A stretch of DNA of 64,000 nt, taken from WHSO01 sp963732875. GTDB taxonomy: Bacteria; Pseudomonadota; Alphaproteobacteria; SMXQ01. Every line of letters begins with the position of its first letter. Position 1 is the stretch's first letter. Below the pieces are notes generated by a model that worked only from the letters and a program-made list of their open reading frames with translations, was not told where the DNA came from and searched no databases. Position numbers and translations under genes: made by a program. Of the stretch, positions 38,545-47,923 are shown in pieces. The stretch is from positions 620,001 to 684,000 of the forward strand of contig CAVTBD010000002.1 in the NCBI GenBank assembly GCA_963732875.1, in the 5' to 3' direction.

Positions 38545-38559
38545 GTTTTTGTTTTGTTC
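38545..38559 (+). promoter_or_regulatory. LexA box 2, one mismatch
   Basis: GTTT-N7-GTTC (38545-38548 and 38556-38559) differs from the consensus direct repeat by one base. It lies 48 bp upstream of the lexA start and just downstream of the putative transcription start, in opposite orientation to box 1. Confidence 0.6.
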
Positions 38560-38607
38560 TATATCTGGAGGTCCCGCCATGCCGGGCCACAATAAAAAGG
38601 GGGCGTC

Positions 38608-39316
38608 ATGCTGACCCGTAAACAACACGAACTGCTGAGCTTTCTCAGCCTCCGCCTCAAGGAAACCGGGGTGTGCCCGTCCTTCGACGAGATGAAGGAC
38701 GCTCTCGGACCTCAAGTCCAAGTCGGGCATCCACCGGCTGATTTCGGGGCTGGAGGAGCGCGGCTTCATCCGGCGCCTGCCCCACCGGGCCCGCGCGCTG
38801 GAGATTCTGCGCGAGCCCGAAGGCGCCACGGCCCCGGCGCCCGCCCGTGCCGCCTTCGATCCCAAGGTGATCGAGGGCAAGTTCGGCGCCCCCGCCGTGC
38901 TCAAGGGCGCGTCGGTGGCCAAGGCCGGCGACGCGGTCCAGCTCCCGCTCTACGGCAAGATCGCCGCCGGCACGCCGATCGAGGCGCTGCGCGACCAGTC
39001 GGCCTACGTCGGCGTCCCACCCGACATGCTCGGCCGGGGCGAACACTTCGCCCTCGAGGTGGAAGGCGATTCCATGGTCGATGCCGGTATCCTCAACGGC
39101 GACATCGCCATCGTCCAGCAGGCCGAGAACGCCGAGAACGGCACCATCGTCGTCGCGCTGGTGGAAGACAACGAGGTCACGCTCAAGCGCCTGCGCCGCA
39201 AGGGCCAGTCGATCGCGCTGGAACCCGCCAACGCCAAGTACGAGACCCGCATCTTCGGGCCCGACCAGGTCAAGGTGCAGGGACGGCTCATCGGCCTCAT
39301 GCGGAAATACAACTAG
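38608..39316 (+). CDS. lexA: SOS repressor LexA, frameshifted in this sequence
   Basis: SOS repressor and self-cleaving peptidase. ATG 38608 encodes MLTRKQHELLSFLSLRLKET and GVCPSFDEMKDAL. One extra G in CTCGGACCTC (about 38709-38710) then shifts the frame. From there the protein continues DLKSKSGIHRLISGLEERGF to 39316, giving about 235 residues. The catalytic Ser is in EGDSMVDAGILNGD and the Lys in DNEVTLKRLRRKG; the cleavage region lies near the start of the peptidase domain (GKIAAGTPIEA). The motifs are intact and the gene is rarely lost, so a sequence error is likely. Two LexA boxes upstream show self-control. Confidence 0.9.
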
Positions 39317-39385
39317 AGCCTGATCGGCTCAGATTAATTCAATCTGAACCGACCCTGCTCTCGGGCGCGGTCTTTCCGATCGACG

Positions 39386-39411
39386 GGGCGCGGGATCATC
39401 CCGCGCCCTTT
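39386..39411 (+). terminator. Terminator after lexA
   Basis: Perfect 11-bp arms GGGCGCGGGAT (39386-39396) and ATCCCGCGCCC (39398-39408) around one base, followed by TTT. A weaker AT-rich hairpin TCAGATT/AATCTGA (39329-39347) precedes it. It also faces the convergent vapC gene and may serve both. Confidence 0.7.
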
Positions 39412-39444
39412 CGCTTGCATCCGACGATCACGTCACAGGAATAA

Positions 39445-39837
39445 TCAGACGAGTTCTATCCGGGCATGGTGGCCGGGAGCGGTCGCGAGCCGCCGGTCGC
39501 GGGTGAGCAGGGGAACGTCGAGTGCCTCCGCCAGAGCGACATAGGCCGCATCGTAGGCCGTCAGATTGTCGCGCAATTCCCAGACGCGCGGCAGCAGAAC
39601 GTCGTGGGGATACCGGTTGACCGGAAAATCCAGCCAGTCGGCGAGTGCCACGCGACACCGTTCCGGATCCAGTCCGCCGCCCGTCGCATATCGGCGGAGC
39701 ACCTGCGCCACTTCGATGTCGATCAGGTGAGGTGCATGAATCGTTTCCACCGGATCGAACAGCCGCCTTTCCACCGTCGTGGCCGCCGGCGTCCGCAGCA
39801 GGACTTCCAGCACGGCCGAGGCATCGAGGACGATCAC
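39445..39837 (-). CDS. vapC: VapC-type PIN-domain toxin
   Basis: A 130-residue PIN-domain ribonuclease of the VapC type. Acidic metal ligands are visible as Asp5 in MIVLDASAVLEVLL, Glu in HLIDIEVAQVL, Asp in AYDAAYVALAEALD and Asp in LLTRDRRLA. VapC toxins cleave specific tRNA or rRNA when released from their antitoxin. The start overlaps the antitoxin stop by 4 bp, the classic coupling of toxin-antitoxin pairs. It converges on lexA. The RNA target cannot be predicted. Confidence 0.9.
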   Translation of the reverse strand: MIVLDASAVLEVLLRTPAATTVERRLFDPVETIHAPHLIDIEVAQVLRRYATGGGLDPERCRVALADWLDFPVNRYPHDVLLPRVWELRDNLTAYDAAYVALAEALDVPLLTRDRRLATAPGHHARIELV

Positions 39838-40064
39838 CGGCTGTCGCGTTCGGCCCGAACCGCCCGCGCTGGCGATACGGTCGGTTTGACCGTAGAACGA
39901 CGGTCAAGGCGCGCACGCAGCTCCGCGACCGTAGGCTTTTCCGACGCGCGGCGAATTTCATCGAGCAGGTAATCGGAAAGCGACATGCCCGCGAGCGCCG
40001 CACGCGCCTTGAGACGACGGTGCAATTCGTCCGGCACGTTGCGAATCTGGATCATCGTTGACAT
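39834..40064 (-). CDS. vapB: FitA/VapB-like ribbon-helix-helix antitoxin
   Basis: A 76-residue antitoxin. The N-terminal ribbon-helix-helix domain reads MIQIRNVPDELHRRLKARAA followed by GMSLSDYLLDEIRR, the FitA-like pattern. The Arg/Ser-rich C-terminal tail is expected to wrap the toxin. ATG 40064 or ATG 40055 (MIQIRN) could start it. A perfect 17-bp palindrome lies just upstream, so the protein probably represses its own operon, alone or with VapC. Confidence 0.88.
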   Translation of the reverse strand: MSTMIQIRNVPDELHRRLKARAALAGMSLSDYLLDEIRRASEKPTVAELRARLDRRSTVKPTVSPARAVRAERDSR

Positions 40065-40079
40065 GTTCGTAGCATATAA

Positions 40080-40096
40080 ACATGTGCATCACATGT
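40080..40096 (-). promoter_or_regulatory. vapBC operator palindrome
   Basis: ACATGTG-CAT-CACATGT is a perfect 17-bp palindrome, 16 bp upstream of the vapB start codon. A related CATGTT half lies at the start codon itself, and a TATATG element suitable as a -10 lies between. Ribbon-helix-helix antitoxins bind sites of this kind. Confidence 0.65.
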
Positions 40097-40138
40097 CAAC
40101 GTAAGCCGACGCCCGTCGATCCTGCACCAAGCGTCCCC

Positions 40139-42344
40139 TCACCGGCCGCGCCGGATCACCCACGGCCGGTCGCCGCGCGCCGCCGCGACGCTCTCGACCC
40201 GGACGCCGTCCGGCGTCAGCCAGATCGCGTGGGCGCCCGCGCGCCACAGGTCGAAGCGGCCGATCACGCGCCTGGGCCCGCGGCAGCGCACGTGCCGGAG
40301 CGGCACCAGCGCCACCACCACGTCGGCCTCGGCGCAGTCGTCGTAGGCGGCGCCCGGGGAGCGGAGCAGGCTCACGCTGCGTCCGTGGGCCCGGTAGAAG
40401 CAGGCGAGCGGGTCGCAGACCAGCGCACCAGACTTTGAAGCCGTCGACGTCTTGCGCAATTCGACGGCGGGACCGGTATCATCGAGGCCGGCACTGGCGC
40501 AGCCACACCGCGCGCTCGAACGTGCCGAGCCGCGCGCCGGCAAACACCAAAGTACCGTCGGCGCCGCGCACGGCGAAGCTGCGCGCATCGCCCGCCACCA
40601 GCACGTCGGGCGGCCGGGCCCCCAGCGCCAGCACGATCCCGGCAGCGACGATGGCGGCGCCGGCGAGGCGCAGCCGGGTGCGCCACAGCGCGAGCCACAG
40701 GCCGCCGAAGGCGATCAGGGCGAGCGCCGCCACCGGTATCTCCGGGACGTGAAGCGCGGAGCCGGGCCACGATGCGACATGGCGCGCGACCGCGATCACC
40801 ACCTCCACGCCCCAGCCCATGGGCGCAAGCGCGAGGCTCTCCAACCCGAACGGTACCAGCAGGAACGAGATGGTCGCCAGCGGCATGATCCACAGCGCGG
40901 TCACCGGCACCGCGGCGAGGTTGGCGATCAGGCCGAAGGCGGCCACCCGGTTGAAGTGGTAGAGCGCGAACGGCGCGGTGGCGAGCCCCGCCACCAGCGA
41001 GGTCAGCAGCACGCCCGCGCCGTAGCCGAGGCAGCGGCGCAGGAGGCCGCCCTCGCCCCGCAGCCGGCGGAACGCGGGGCGCGCCGCCTCGTAGGTCGCG
41101 ACCAGCGCCACCACCGCCGCGAACGACATCTGGAAGCTCGGACCGAGCAGGCTCTCGGGCGCGATCAGCAGCACCACCGCGGCGGCCCACGCCACCAACC
41201 GCATGGAGATCGCGGCGCGGTCGGCCATCACGGCGACGAACACGAGTCCCGCCATCAGGAACGCGCGCTGGGTCGGCACCGTGGCCCCGGTGATCGCCAT
41301 GTAGCCAGCGCCGCCGATCAGCGCGGCGAGCGCCGCCCATTTCTTGATCGGGTAATAGAGCGCGAGCGACGGGAACAGCGCGAGCAGCGCGCGCAGGCCG
41401 AAGAACAGGGCCCCGGTGACGAGGCCGACGTGGAGCCCCGAAATCGCCAGCAGGTGGGCAAGACCCGAGCGCCGCATGGCGTCGGTGACGTCGTCGGGAA
41501 TGTCGCCGCGCTCCCCGGTGATGAGCGCCGCCGCGACCGCCCCCGAGGGGCCCGGTACCGCAGCGACCACGCGGTCGTGGAGCGCCCGTCGCGCTTCGGC
41601 GATGGCGGCCCCGATACGGGCGAACGGGCCCCGGTCGGCGGCATCGGCGCGGGCGACCACTTCGGGCCGGCCGAACGCGAATCCGACACCACCCAGCCGC
41701 ATGAACCAGGCGTCGCGTGCGAAATCGAACGCACCCGGCGCGGACGGCGCCGGCGGCGGCATCACGATGGCGCGCACGCGGATGGTGTCGCCGACGGCAA
41801 GGTCCGTGCCGTCGACGCGGAGCCTGAGCCGCACCCGCTTCGGCGTCCTCTCCGGCGCAAGCCGCGCGATGACGGGATCGTCGAGCGTCACGCGCGCGCC
41901 CTTGAGGCCCGGCTCCAGCACCGAGATGCGCCCGGTGACGGCGACCGGGCCGAGGCGCTTGGCGATCACCGGGGCGGCCACCGAATGGGCATGCCAGCGC
42001 GCCACTGCGAAACCGAGCGCGACGCCCCCCGCCACCAGCGCGATCACCACCAGTCCCTGCCCCGCCCGGCCGCGCCGCGCCAGCATCCAGCCGGCGAGCG
42101 CCAACACAGCCGCGACCGTCACGGCGGCAAGGCCGATGCCGGCCGGCGGCTCCACGGGCAAAGCGAAGTAGAGGGCGATCCCGGCGGCAAGGGCGACCGG
42201 CAGCCACAGCGGCCAACGCTCGCGCTCGGCCACCAGGGCGCTCCCCAGGGTGCGGCCGAGCGCGGGCAGCAGCGCGGCGGGACGCCCACCGCCCCACCGC
42301 CAGCGGGGAAGGCCCGCCGCCACGCCAGCCCGTGCCTTATCCAT
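40139..42344 (-). CDS. comEC: ComEC/Rec2-type DNA uptake membrane protein, frameshifted near the 3-prime end
   Basis: Large polytopic protein thought to carry DNA across the inner membrane during transformation. From ATG 42344 one frame covers about 620 residues: two N-terminal helices (about 48-90), a DUF4131-like soluble region, the Competence domain with many helices (LAISGLHVGLVTGALFFGL is the conserved core) and the start of the C-terminal region. At about 40493-40500 the frame ends (GTFERAVWLRQ). The adjacent frame carries the rest, including CDPLACFYRAHG, DDCAEADVVVALVP and GRFDLWRAGAHAIWL, to 40139. One indel restores about 735 residues. It is divergent from gltX, 86 bp away, as is common in the class. 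Confidence 0.88.
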
Positions 42345-42430
42345 GGTCCGACCGCCGAATAGAAACCGCCGCGGGAATGTGTTACCAACACCCCGCCCCG
42401 CAAGCTTACCAATCCCAGCCCCACGGAGCC

Positions 42431-43855
42431 ATGTCCCAGCAGCCCCCCGAGACCGGCAAGATCGTCACCCGCTTCGCCCCGAGCCCGACCGGCTTCCTGC
42501 ACATCGGCGGCGTGCGCACGGCGCTGTTCAATTGGCTCTATGCGCGCCATTTCGGCGGCACCTACCTGCTCCGGATCGAAGACACCGACCGCGAGCGCTC
42601 GACCCAGGCCGCGATCGACGCGATCCTCGACGGGCTCCACTGGATGGGCCTCGACGGCGACCAGCCGCCGGTGTTCCAGTTCGCCCGCGCCGGGCGCCAC
42701 GCCGAGGTGGCCCAGTCGCTGCTCGATGCCGGGCGGGCATACCACTGCTACGCCACGCCCGAGGAGCTCGCCGAGATGCGCGAGACCGCCAAGGCCGAGG
42801 GCCGCTCCATGCGCTACGACGGGCGCTGGCGCGACCGCGACCCGGCCGAGGCGCCCCCGGGGGTAAAGCCGGTGGTGCGCCTCAAGGCGCCTCGGGACGG
42901 CGAGACCGTGGTGCAGGACCTGATCCAGGGCGAGGTGCGGGTCGCCAACGCCGAGCTCGACGACATGGTGCTGCTGCGCTCCGACGGCACGCCCACCTAC
43001 ATGCTGTCGGTGGTGGTGGACGACCACGACATGGGCATCACCCACGTGATCCGGGGCGACGACCACCTGACCAACACCTTCCGCCAGCGCCAGCTCTACG
43101 ACGCGCTCGGCTGGACGCCGCCCGCCTTCGCGCACATGTCGCTGATCCACGGGCCCGACGGCGCCAAGCTGTCCAAGCGCCATGGCGCGCTCGGGGTCGA
43201 GGCCTACCGCGACATGGGATTCCTGCCGGAGGCGATGTTCAACTACCTGCTCCGGCTCGGCTGGAGCCATGGCGACGACGAGATCATCGGCCGCGACGAC
43301 GCGATCCGCTGGTTCGGCCTCGACGCCGTGGGCAAGGCCGCGGCCCGCTTCGACATGGCCAAGCTCACCAGCCTCAACGCCCATTACCTGCGCCAGGCCG
43401 ACGACGACCGCCTGCTCGACCTCACCGTGCCACGCATCGAAGCACTGACCGGCGCCGCGGTGGACGCCGCCGGACGCACGCGGCTCGGACACGGCCTCGC
43501 CGGGCTCAAGCCGCGCGCCGAGACCCTCAACGATCTCGCCGAGAAGGCCGCGTTCTACGTCGCCCCCCGCCCGCTGGCGCCGACCGACAAGGCGCGGAAG
43601 CTACTCACCGGTCCCGGCCGCGACCGGCTCGCCGCCCTCGCCCCGGTGCTGCAGGGAACCACCGAGTGGAGCGCGGCAGCCCTCGAGGGCGTGGTCCGGG
43701 CCCATGTCGAGGCCACCGGCGTCAAGCTCGGCGACGTCGCCCAGCCGCTGCGCGCGGCGCTCACCGGCAAGACCGAATCGCCCGGCCTGTTCGAGGTGCT
43801 GGAGGTGCTGGGGCGCGACGAGAGCCTGGCGCGCATCGGCGACGCGCTGGCCTGA
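42431..43855 (+). CDS. gltX: Glutamyl-tRNA synthetase
   Basis: Class I aminoacyl-tRNA synthetase of 474 residues from ATG 42431 with CGGAG upstream. The HIGH-type motif is APSPTGFLHIGGVRTALFNW and the KMSKS-type loop is AKLSKRHGALGVEAY. The C-terminal anticodon-binding region is alpha-helical as in bacterial GluRS. Many alphaproteobacteria have two GltX proteins, one of which charges tRNA-Gln; which type this is cannot be settled here. It lies between divergent comEC and gltA. Confidence 0.96.
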   Translation: MSQQPPETGKIVTRFAPSPTGFLHIGGVRTALFNWLYARHFGGTYLLRIEDTDRERSTQAAIDAILDGLHWMGLDGDQPPVFQFARAGRHAEVAQSLLDAGRAYHCYATPEELAEMRETAKAEGRSMRYDGRWRDRDPAEAPPGVKPVVRLKAPRDGETVVQDLIQGEVRVANAELDDMVLLRSDGTPTYMLSVVVDDHDMGITHVIRGDDHLTNTFRQRQLYDALGWTPPAFAHMSLIHGPDGAKLSKRHGALGVEAYRDMGFLPEAMFNYLLRLGWSHGDDEIIGRDDAIRWFGLDAVGKAAARFDMAKLTSLNAHYLRQADDDRLLDLTVPRIEALTGAAVDAAGRTRLGHGLAGLKPRAETLNDLAEKAAFYVAPRPLAPTDKARKLLTGPGRDRLAALAPVLQGTTEWSAAALEGVVRAHVEATGVKLGDVAQPLRAALTGKTESPGLFEVLEVLGRDESLARIGDALA

Positions 43856-43917
43856 GCGCCGGCCTGCAAACCCTTTTGAAGACACGTATTTTTAATGCCG
43901 GGGGCCTACCCTGCGAA

Positions 43918-43946
43918 TTGATATATGAAACGTCAGCGGATATGCT
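43918..43946 (+). promoter_or_regulatory. Promoter of gltA
   Basis: TTGATA (43918-43923), a 17-bp spacer and TATGCT (43941-43946) form a good sigma-70-type promoter. It lies in the 176-bp gap between gltX and gltA, predicting a leader of about 80 nt. Confidence 0.6.
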
Positions 43947-44031
43947 GGCCCGGCACCGAAACAGGACGACGAGCCGCGCTGGCCGGTGGATGCCGGGTGC
44001 GCGAGCAAGCACGAACCAGGGAAGAACTCGA

Positions 44032-45354
44032 ATGGCAAAACCCACGGGAACCAAGGGCAAGAACGAAACGGTCACCCTGACCGACAACCTCTCCGGCAAG
44101 CAGATCGACTTCCCGCTGCTGAGCGGCACGATCGGTCCCAAGGTGATCGACATCCGCAAGCTCTACGCGGAGACCGGCTACTTCACCTACGATCCCGGCT
44201 ACACCGCCACCGGTTCCACCGAATCCAAGATCACATACATCGACGGCGACAAGGGCGTGCTGCTGCACCGCGGCTACGCCATCGAGGAGCTCGCGGAAAA
44301 GAGCGATTTCATGGAGGTGTGCTACCTCCTGCTCAAGGGCGAGCTGCCGACCAAGGCCCAGAAGGCACAGTTCGAGTACGACATCTCGCGCCACACCATG
44401 GTCCACGAGCAGCTGACCCTGTTCTTCCGGGGCTTCCGCCGCGACGCCCATCCCATGGCGATCATGTGCGGCGTGGTGGGCGCGTTGTCGGCCTTCTACC
44501 ACGACTCGACCGACATCAACGACCCGCACCAGCGCATGGTGGCGTCCTACCGCCTTGTCGCCAAGATGCCGACCATCGCCGCCATGGCCTACAAGTATTC
44601 CATCGGCCAGCCGTTCATGTATCCGCGCAACGAGCTCAAGTACGCCGAGAACTTCCTCTACATGATGTTCGGCGTACCGTGCGAGCCCTACAAGATCAAT
44701 CCGGTGCTCGCGCGCGCCATGGACAGCATCTTCATCCTGCACGCCGACCACGAGCAGAATGCCTCGACTTCGACGGTGCGCCTCGCCGGCTCGACCGGCG
44801 CCAACCCGTTCGCCTGCATCGCGGCGGGCATCGCGTCCCTGTGGGGACCGGCCCACGGCGGTGCCAACGAGGCCGTGCTCAAGATGCTGGGCGAGATCGG
44901 CCACAAGAAGAACATCAAGGCCTACCTCGCGCGCGTGAAAGACCGGAACGACCCCACCAAGCTGATGGGCTTCGGCCACCGCGTCTACAAGAACTACGAC
45001 CCGCGCGCCAAGGTGCTGCATAAGTCGTGCCACGAGGTGCTGAATGAGCTCAAGATCAAGGACGAGCCGCTGCTCGACCTGGCGCTGGAGCTCGAGCACA
45101 TCGCGCTCAATGACGACTACTTCATCGAGCGCAAGCTGTATCCCAACGTGGACTTCTATTCGGGCATCATCCTCAAAGCGATGGGCTTCCCCGTATCCAT
45201 GTTCACGGTGCTGTTCGCGGTCGCCCGCACGGTCGGCTGGATCGCCCAGTGGAACGAGCTGGTCGGCGACGACGAGCAGAAGATCGGCCGCCCGCGCCAG
45301 CTCTATACCGGCCCGGCGCCGCGCAAGTTCGTCACCATCGCCAACCGCAAGTAG
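44032..45354 (+). CDS. gltA: Citrate synthase
   Basis: Entry enzyme of the citric acid cycle, 440 residues from ATG 44032, the type II hexameric form by length and N-terminal beta domain (ETVTLTDNLSGKQIDFPLL). Catalytic regions are VLHADHEQNASTSTVRLAGS, the His-containing GPAHGGANEAVLKML and GFGHRVYKNYDPRAKVL, and the Asp near YPNVDFYSGIILKAMG. It uses acetyl-CoA from the pyruvate dehydrogenase encoded at 2-6 kb. It has its own promoter and a strong terminator. Confidence 0.97.
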   Translation: MAKPTGTKGKNETVTLTDNLSGKQIDFPLLSGTIGPKVIDIRKLYAETGYFTYDPGYTATGSTESKITYIDGDKGVLLHRGYAIEELAEKSDFMEVCYLLLKGELPTKAQKAQFEYDISRHTMVHEQLTLFFRGFRRDAHPMAIMCGVVGALSAFYHDSTDINDPHQRMVASYRLVAKMPTIAAMAYKYSIGQPFMYPRNELKYAENFLYMMFGVPCEPYKINPVLARAMDSIFILHADHEQNASTSTVRLAGSTGANPFACIAAGIASLWGPAHGGANEAVLKMLGEIGHKKNIKAYLARVKDRNDPTKLMGFGHRVYKNYDPRAKVLHKSCHEVLNELKIKDEPLLDLALELEHIALNDDYFIERKLYPNVDFYSGIILKAMGFPVSMFTVLFAVARTVGWIAQWNELVGDDEQKIGRPRQLYTGPAPRKFVTIANRK

Positions 45355-45377
45355 CGGTCGGGCCCCGGAACGGAAAA

Positions 45378-45401
45378 GGGCGCCTCGCGGCGCCCTTTTT
45401 T
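45378..45401 (+). terminator. Rho-independent terminator after gltA
   Basis: Stem GGGCGCC (45378-45384) and GGCGCCC (45389-45395), loop TCGC, then six T residues (45396-45401). The AAAA before the stem gives it partial activity on the other strand for the convergent gloA transcript. Confidence 0.92.
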
Positions 45402-45418
45402 CGCGGTCAGTTTCGGGG

Positions 45419-45856
45419 TCAGCTCCGGCTCAGAAGCTCGATGCGGTAACCGTCCGGGTCCTCGGCAAAGGCCATCCAGTTGCCCGAGGGCCGCTTCTTG
45501 GGCGGCACCGGCAGCCTGACGCCTTCCGCCGCCAGCACCTTGCACGCCGCCTCCACGTCGGGCACGCCGATGGCGATGTGGCCGTAGCCGGTGCCGACCG
45601 TGTAGCCTTCCTCGCGTCCCCAGTTGTAGGTGAGCTCGATCACCGCCGTGTCGCTCTCCTCGCCGTAGCCGAGGAAGGCGAGCGTGTACTTGCCGGCCTC
45701 ATCGTCCTTCTTGCGCAGGAGCTTCATGCCGAGCAGGCGCGTGTAGAAGTCGATCGAGCGGTCGAGGTCCTTCACCCGCAGCATCGTGTGCAGGAGCCGG
45801 GCACGCTCCATCGCGGGATTGGTCCGGGCGGCGGCGGTATCGGTGTCTGCGCTCAT
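45419..45856 (-). CDS. gloA: Lactoylglutathione lyase (glyoxalase I)
   Basis: Metalloenzyme of 145 residues converting the methylglyoxal-glutathione adduct to S-lactoylglutathione. The four metal ligands of the family are visible: His in LLHTMLRVKDLDRSIDFY, Glu in TAVIELTYNWG, His in GYGHIAIGVPDV and Glu in GYRIELLSRS. Compared with E. coli GloA it has a 20-residue N-terminal extension. ATG codons at 45856 and further inside (AMERARLLHT) are both possible starts. It lies 34 bp downstream of lpxB and may be the last gene of the long envelope operon. Confidence 0.93.
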   Translation of the reverse strand: MSADTDTAAARTNPAMERARLLHTMLRVKDLDRSIDFYTRLLGMKLLRKKDDEAGKYTLAFLGYGEESDTAVIELTYNWGREEGYTVGTGYGHIAIGVPDVEAACKVLAAEGVRLPVPPKKRPSGNWMAFAEDPDGYRIELLSRS

Positions 45857-45890
45857 GGCTATCTCCCGTGGTCCGTTGGCGTCAGGGCCA

Positions 45891-47090
45891 TTATAGCGGC
45901 GCCGGGGCGCGCCCGCTAACCGCCATCACCACGTCGGCGGCGATCTCCGAGGACGGCCGGCCGCCGCGCCCGAGCGCCTCGGCGACCCGGGCGAGGTCCG
46001 CCTTCTGGCGCGCCCGTGCCGCGGGATCGGCGAGCAGCAGGCCGACCTCGCGGGCGAGGTTGTCGGCGGTGCAGTTCTGCTGGATGCATTCGGCGGCGAC
46101 CTGCCGGCCCAGCACGAGGTTGACCACGGAAGCGTATTTCACCTTGATCATCAGCCGGATCACGGCGGCGGACGCGGCCGACATGCGGTAGGCCACCACC
46201 ATGGGAAGGCCGGCCATGGCGAGCTCGTAGGTGACCGTGCCGGAGGCCGCGAGCGCCGCATCGGCGGCGGCGAAGGCGTCGCGCTTGGCGGCCATGCCCT
46301 CGGTCACGATCACCGGGCCGGGCCAGTCGGCGACCGCCGCCCGGACCGCGGACGCCACGGTCGCGACCGTCGGCACCACCAGCACGAGGTCGGGAAAGCG
46401 CGCCTTGAGGCGGTGCACGGCCTCGCCGTAGACCGGCAGGAGCCGCGTTACCTCGGAGCGGCGGCTGCCGGGCAACACGCACAGCACGGGCTGGTCCGGC
46501 GCGATGCCGTGGGCGGCGCGGAAGCCGGTGCCGTCGCCCTTGTCCAGGTCCATCTCCGCCGTGGGATGGCCGACGAAGGTGGACTCGAGTCCCCACTTGT
46601 CGAAATAGGGCGCCTCGAACGGGAAGATCGTCAGGAGATGGGTGAGGAAACCGGCGATCAAGCGGGCGCGGCGCGGCCGCCATGCCCAGACCGTCGGCGC
46701 GACGTAGTGGATATGCCTGAGCCCCGCTCCCTTGAGCTTGCGGCCGACGCGGAAGGCGAAGGCCGGGCTGTCGATGGTCATCACCACGTCGGGAGCGAGC
46801 GCACGCACGCGCCGCGCGGTCTCGTCGATGCGGGCGAGCACGCGCGGGATGTGGGGCACGATCTCGAAGATGCCGGCGATGGCGAGCTCTTCCATGGGAA
46901 AGAAGCTCTCGAAGCCATAGGCACCACCGGCGGCGATCATCTCCGCGCCGCCGATGCCGGAGAACCGTACCCGGCCGCCGGTACGCGCGATCAGCGCGCG
47001 CATCATCAGCGCCCCCATGTGATCGCCCGAATGCTCCCCCGCGATCAGGCACACGTGGAGCGGCGCCGGCCCGGACGTGGCTGCGCTCAA
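45891..47090 (-). CDS. lpxB: Lipid-A-disaccharide synthase
   Basis: Glycosyltransferase (GT-B fold) of 399 residues that joins lipid X to UDP-diacylglucosamine. Conserved segments are LIAGEHSGDHMGALMMRAL near the N-terminus, YVAPTVWAWRPRRARLI, FVGHPTAEMD, VLPGSRRSEVTRLLPVYG and the active-site region ALAASGTVTYELAMAGLPMV. Its start overlaps the lpxI stop by 4 bp. It acts directly after LpxI, so substrate supply and consumption are encoded together. Confidence 0.97.
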   Translation of the reverse strand: MSAATSGPAPLHVCLIAGEHSGDHMGALMMRALIARTGGRVRFSGIGGAEMIAAGGAYGFESFFPMEELAIAGIFEIVPHIPRVLARIDETARRVRALAPDVVMTIDSPAFAFRVGRKLKGAGLRHIHYVAPTVWAWRPRRARLIAGFLTHLLTIFPFEAPYFDKWGLESTFVGHPTAEMDLDKGDGTGFRAAHGIAPDQPVLCVLPGSRRSEVTRLLPVYGEAVHRLKARFPDLVLVVPTVATVASAVRAAVADWPGPVIVTEGMAAKRDAFAAADAALAASGTVTYELAMAGLPMVVAYRMSAASAAVIRLMIKVKYASVVNLVLGRQVAAECIQQNCTADNLAREVGLLLADPAARARQKADLARVAEALGRGGRPSSEIAADVVMAVSGRAPAPL

Positions 47091-47923
47091 GAGTCCACCC
47101 GGATGCCGGTGACGAACAGGCCGGCGCGGTCGGCGGCCTCGATCACCGCATCGCGGCCGAGCACCAGCGTCGCGCCCGCCTCCACGGCGATGCCGCGCAG
47201 GCCCGAGCGCGCGCAGGACTCGACCGTGCCGACGCCGACGGTGGGCAGGTCGGCACGGCGCTCCTGGCCCGGCTTCTTGATCTTGACCAGCACGCCGCCC
47301 GGTCCCTCGCGTGCCACCGCGCCGGCGCGCGCGATCAGCGCATCGGTGCCCTCGATCGCCTCGACCCCGAGCACGATGCCCTGCTGCACGATCACCGCCT
47401 GGCCGACATCGAGCGCGCCGAGGGCCTTCGCGATCTCGAGCGCGCGGGCGATGTCGCCGTGGGCAATGTCGTCGGGCGCAATCCTCCCCATCACGCCTTC
47501 GCCGGCCAGCAGCTCGGTCAGCAGCGCGTCCGCGCCGACCACGCGGAAGCCCTCGCCTTCCAGCTCGCGGATGATGACGCTCAGGATCTTGTCGTCGCCC
47601 AGCGCCGCCATGCCGACCTTGGCCAGCAGCTTGGCCGCACGCGCATCGAGGCCGAGCCTGAGCAGCGACGGCCGCCGAACGCCGCCCGCGAACACCACGT
47701 CGCGCGCCCCCGCTGCCTTGAGGGCGTCGATGCCCTGTCCGACCCCGCCGAGCGGAATCCAGGCATGCTCGGTACCGGCCACCAGCTCGGGCGCGGTCTG
47801 GCCCTCGATGGCGAGCACGAACACGGGCCGGCCTTCGGCGCGGACGGCACCGAGGATGAGGACGGGCAGTTCACCCTTGCCGGCGATCAGGCCGAGCTTG
47901 GGCTTCGCGGCGTCAGGCGGCAC
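47087..47923 (-). CDS. lpxI: UDP-2,3-diacylglucosamine pyrophosphatase LpxI
   Basis: Produces lipid X from UDP-2,3-diacylglucosamine; the alphaproteobacterial replacement for LpxH. The 278-residue protein begins GLIAGKGELPVLILGAVRAE. It contains the conserved FAGGVRRPSLLRLGLD, IIRELEGEGFRVVGADALL, QAVIVQQGIVLGVEAIEGTD, and KPGQERRADLPTVGVGTVE near the catalytic C-terminal domain. Its start overlaps the end of lpxA by 11 bp and its stop overlaps lpxB by 4 bp. No metallophosphatase LpxH is in the window. Confidence 0.95.
   Translation of the reverse strand: MPPDAAKPKLGLIAGKGELPVLILGAVRAEGRPVFVLAIEGQTAPELVAGTEHAWIPLGGVGQGIDALKAAGARDVVFAGGVRRPSLLRLGLDARAAKLLAKVGMAALGDDKILSVIIRELEGEGFRVVGADALLTELLAGEGVMGRIAPDDIAHGDIARALEIAKALGALDVGQAVIVQQGIVLGVEAIEGTDALIARAGAVAREGPGGVLVKIKKPGQERRADLPTVGVGTVESCARSGLRGIAVEAGATLVLGRDAVIEAADRAGLFVTGIRVDS

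Noticed and set aside
38608..39444. Single plus-strand frame extending from the lexA start to 39444
   Set aside because: After the first 35 codons it is out-of-register lexA; the conserved LexA peptidase domain is in the adjacent frame.
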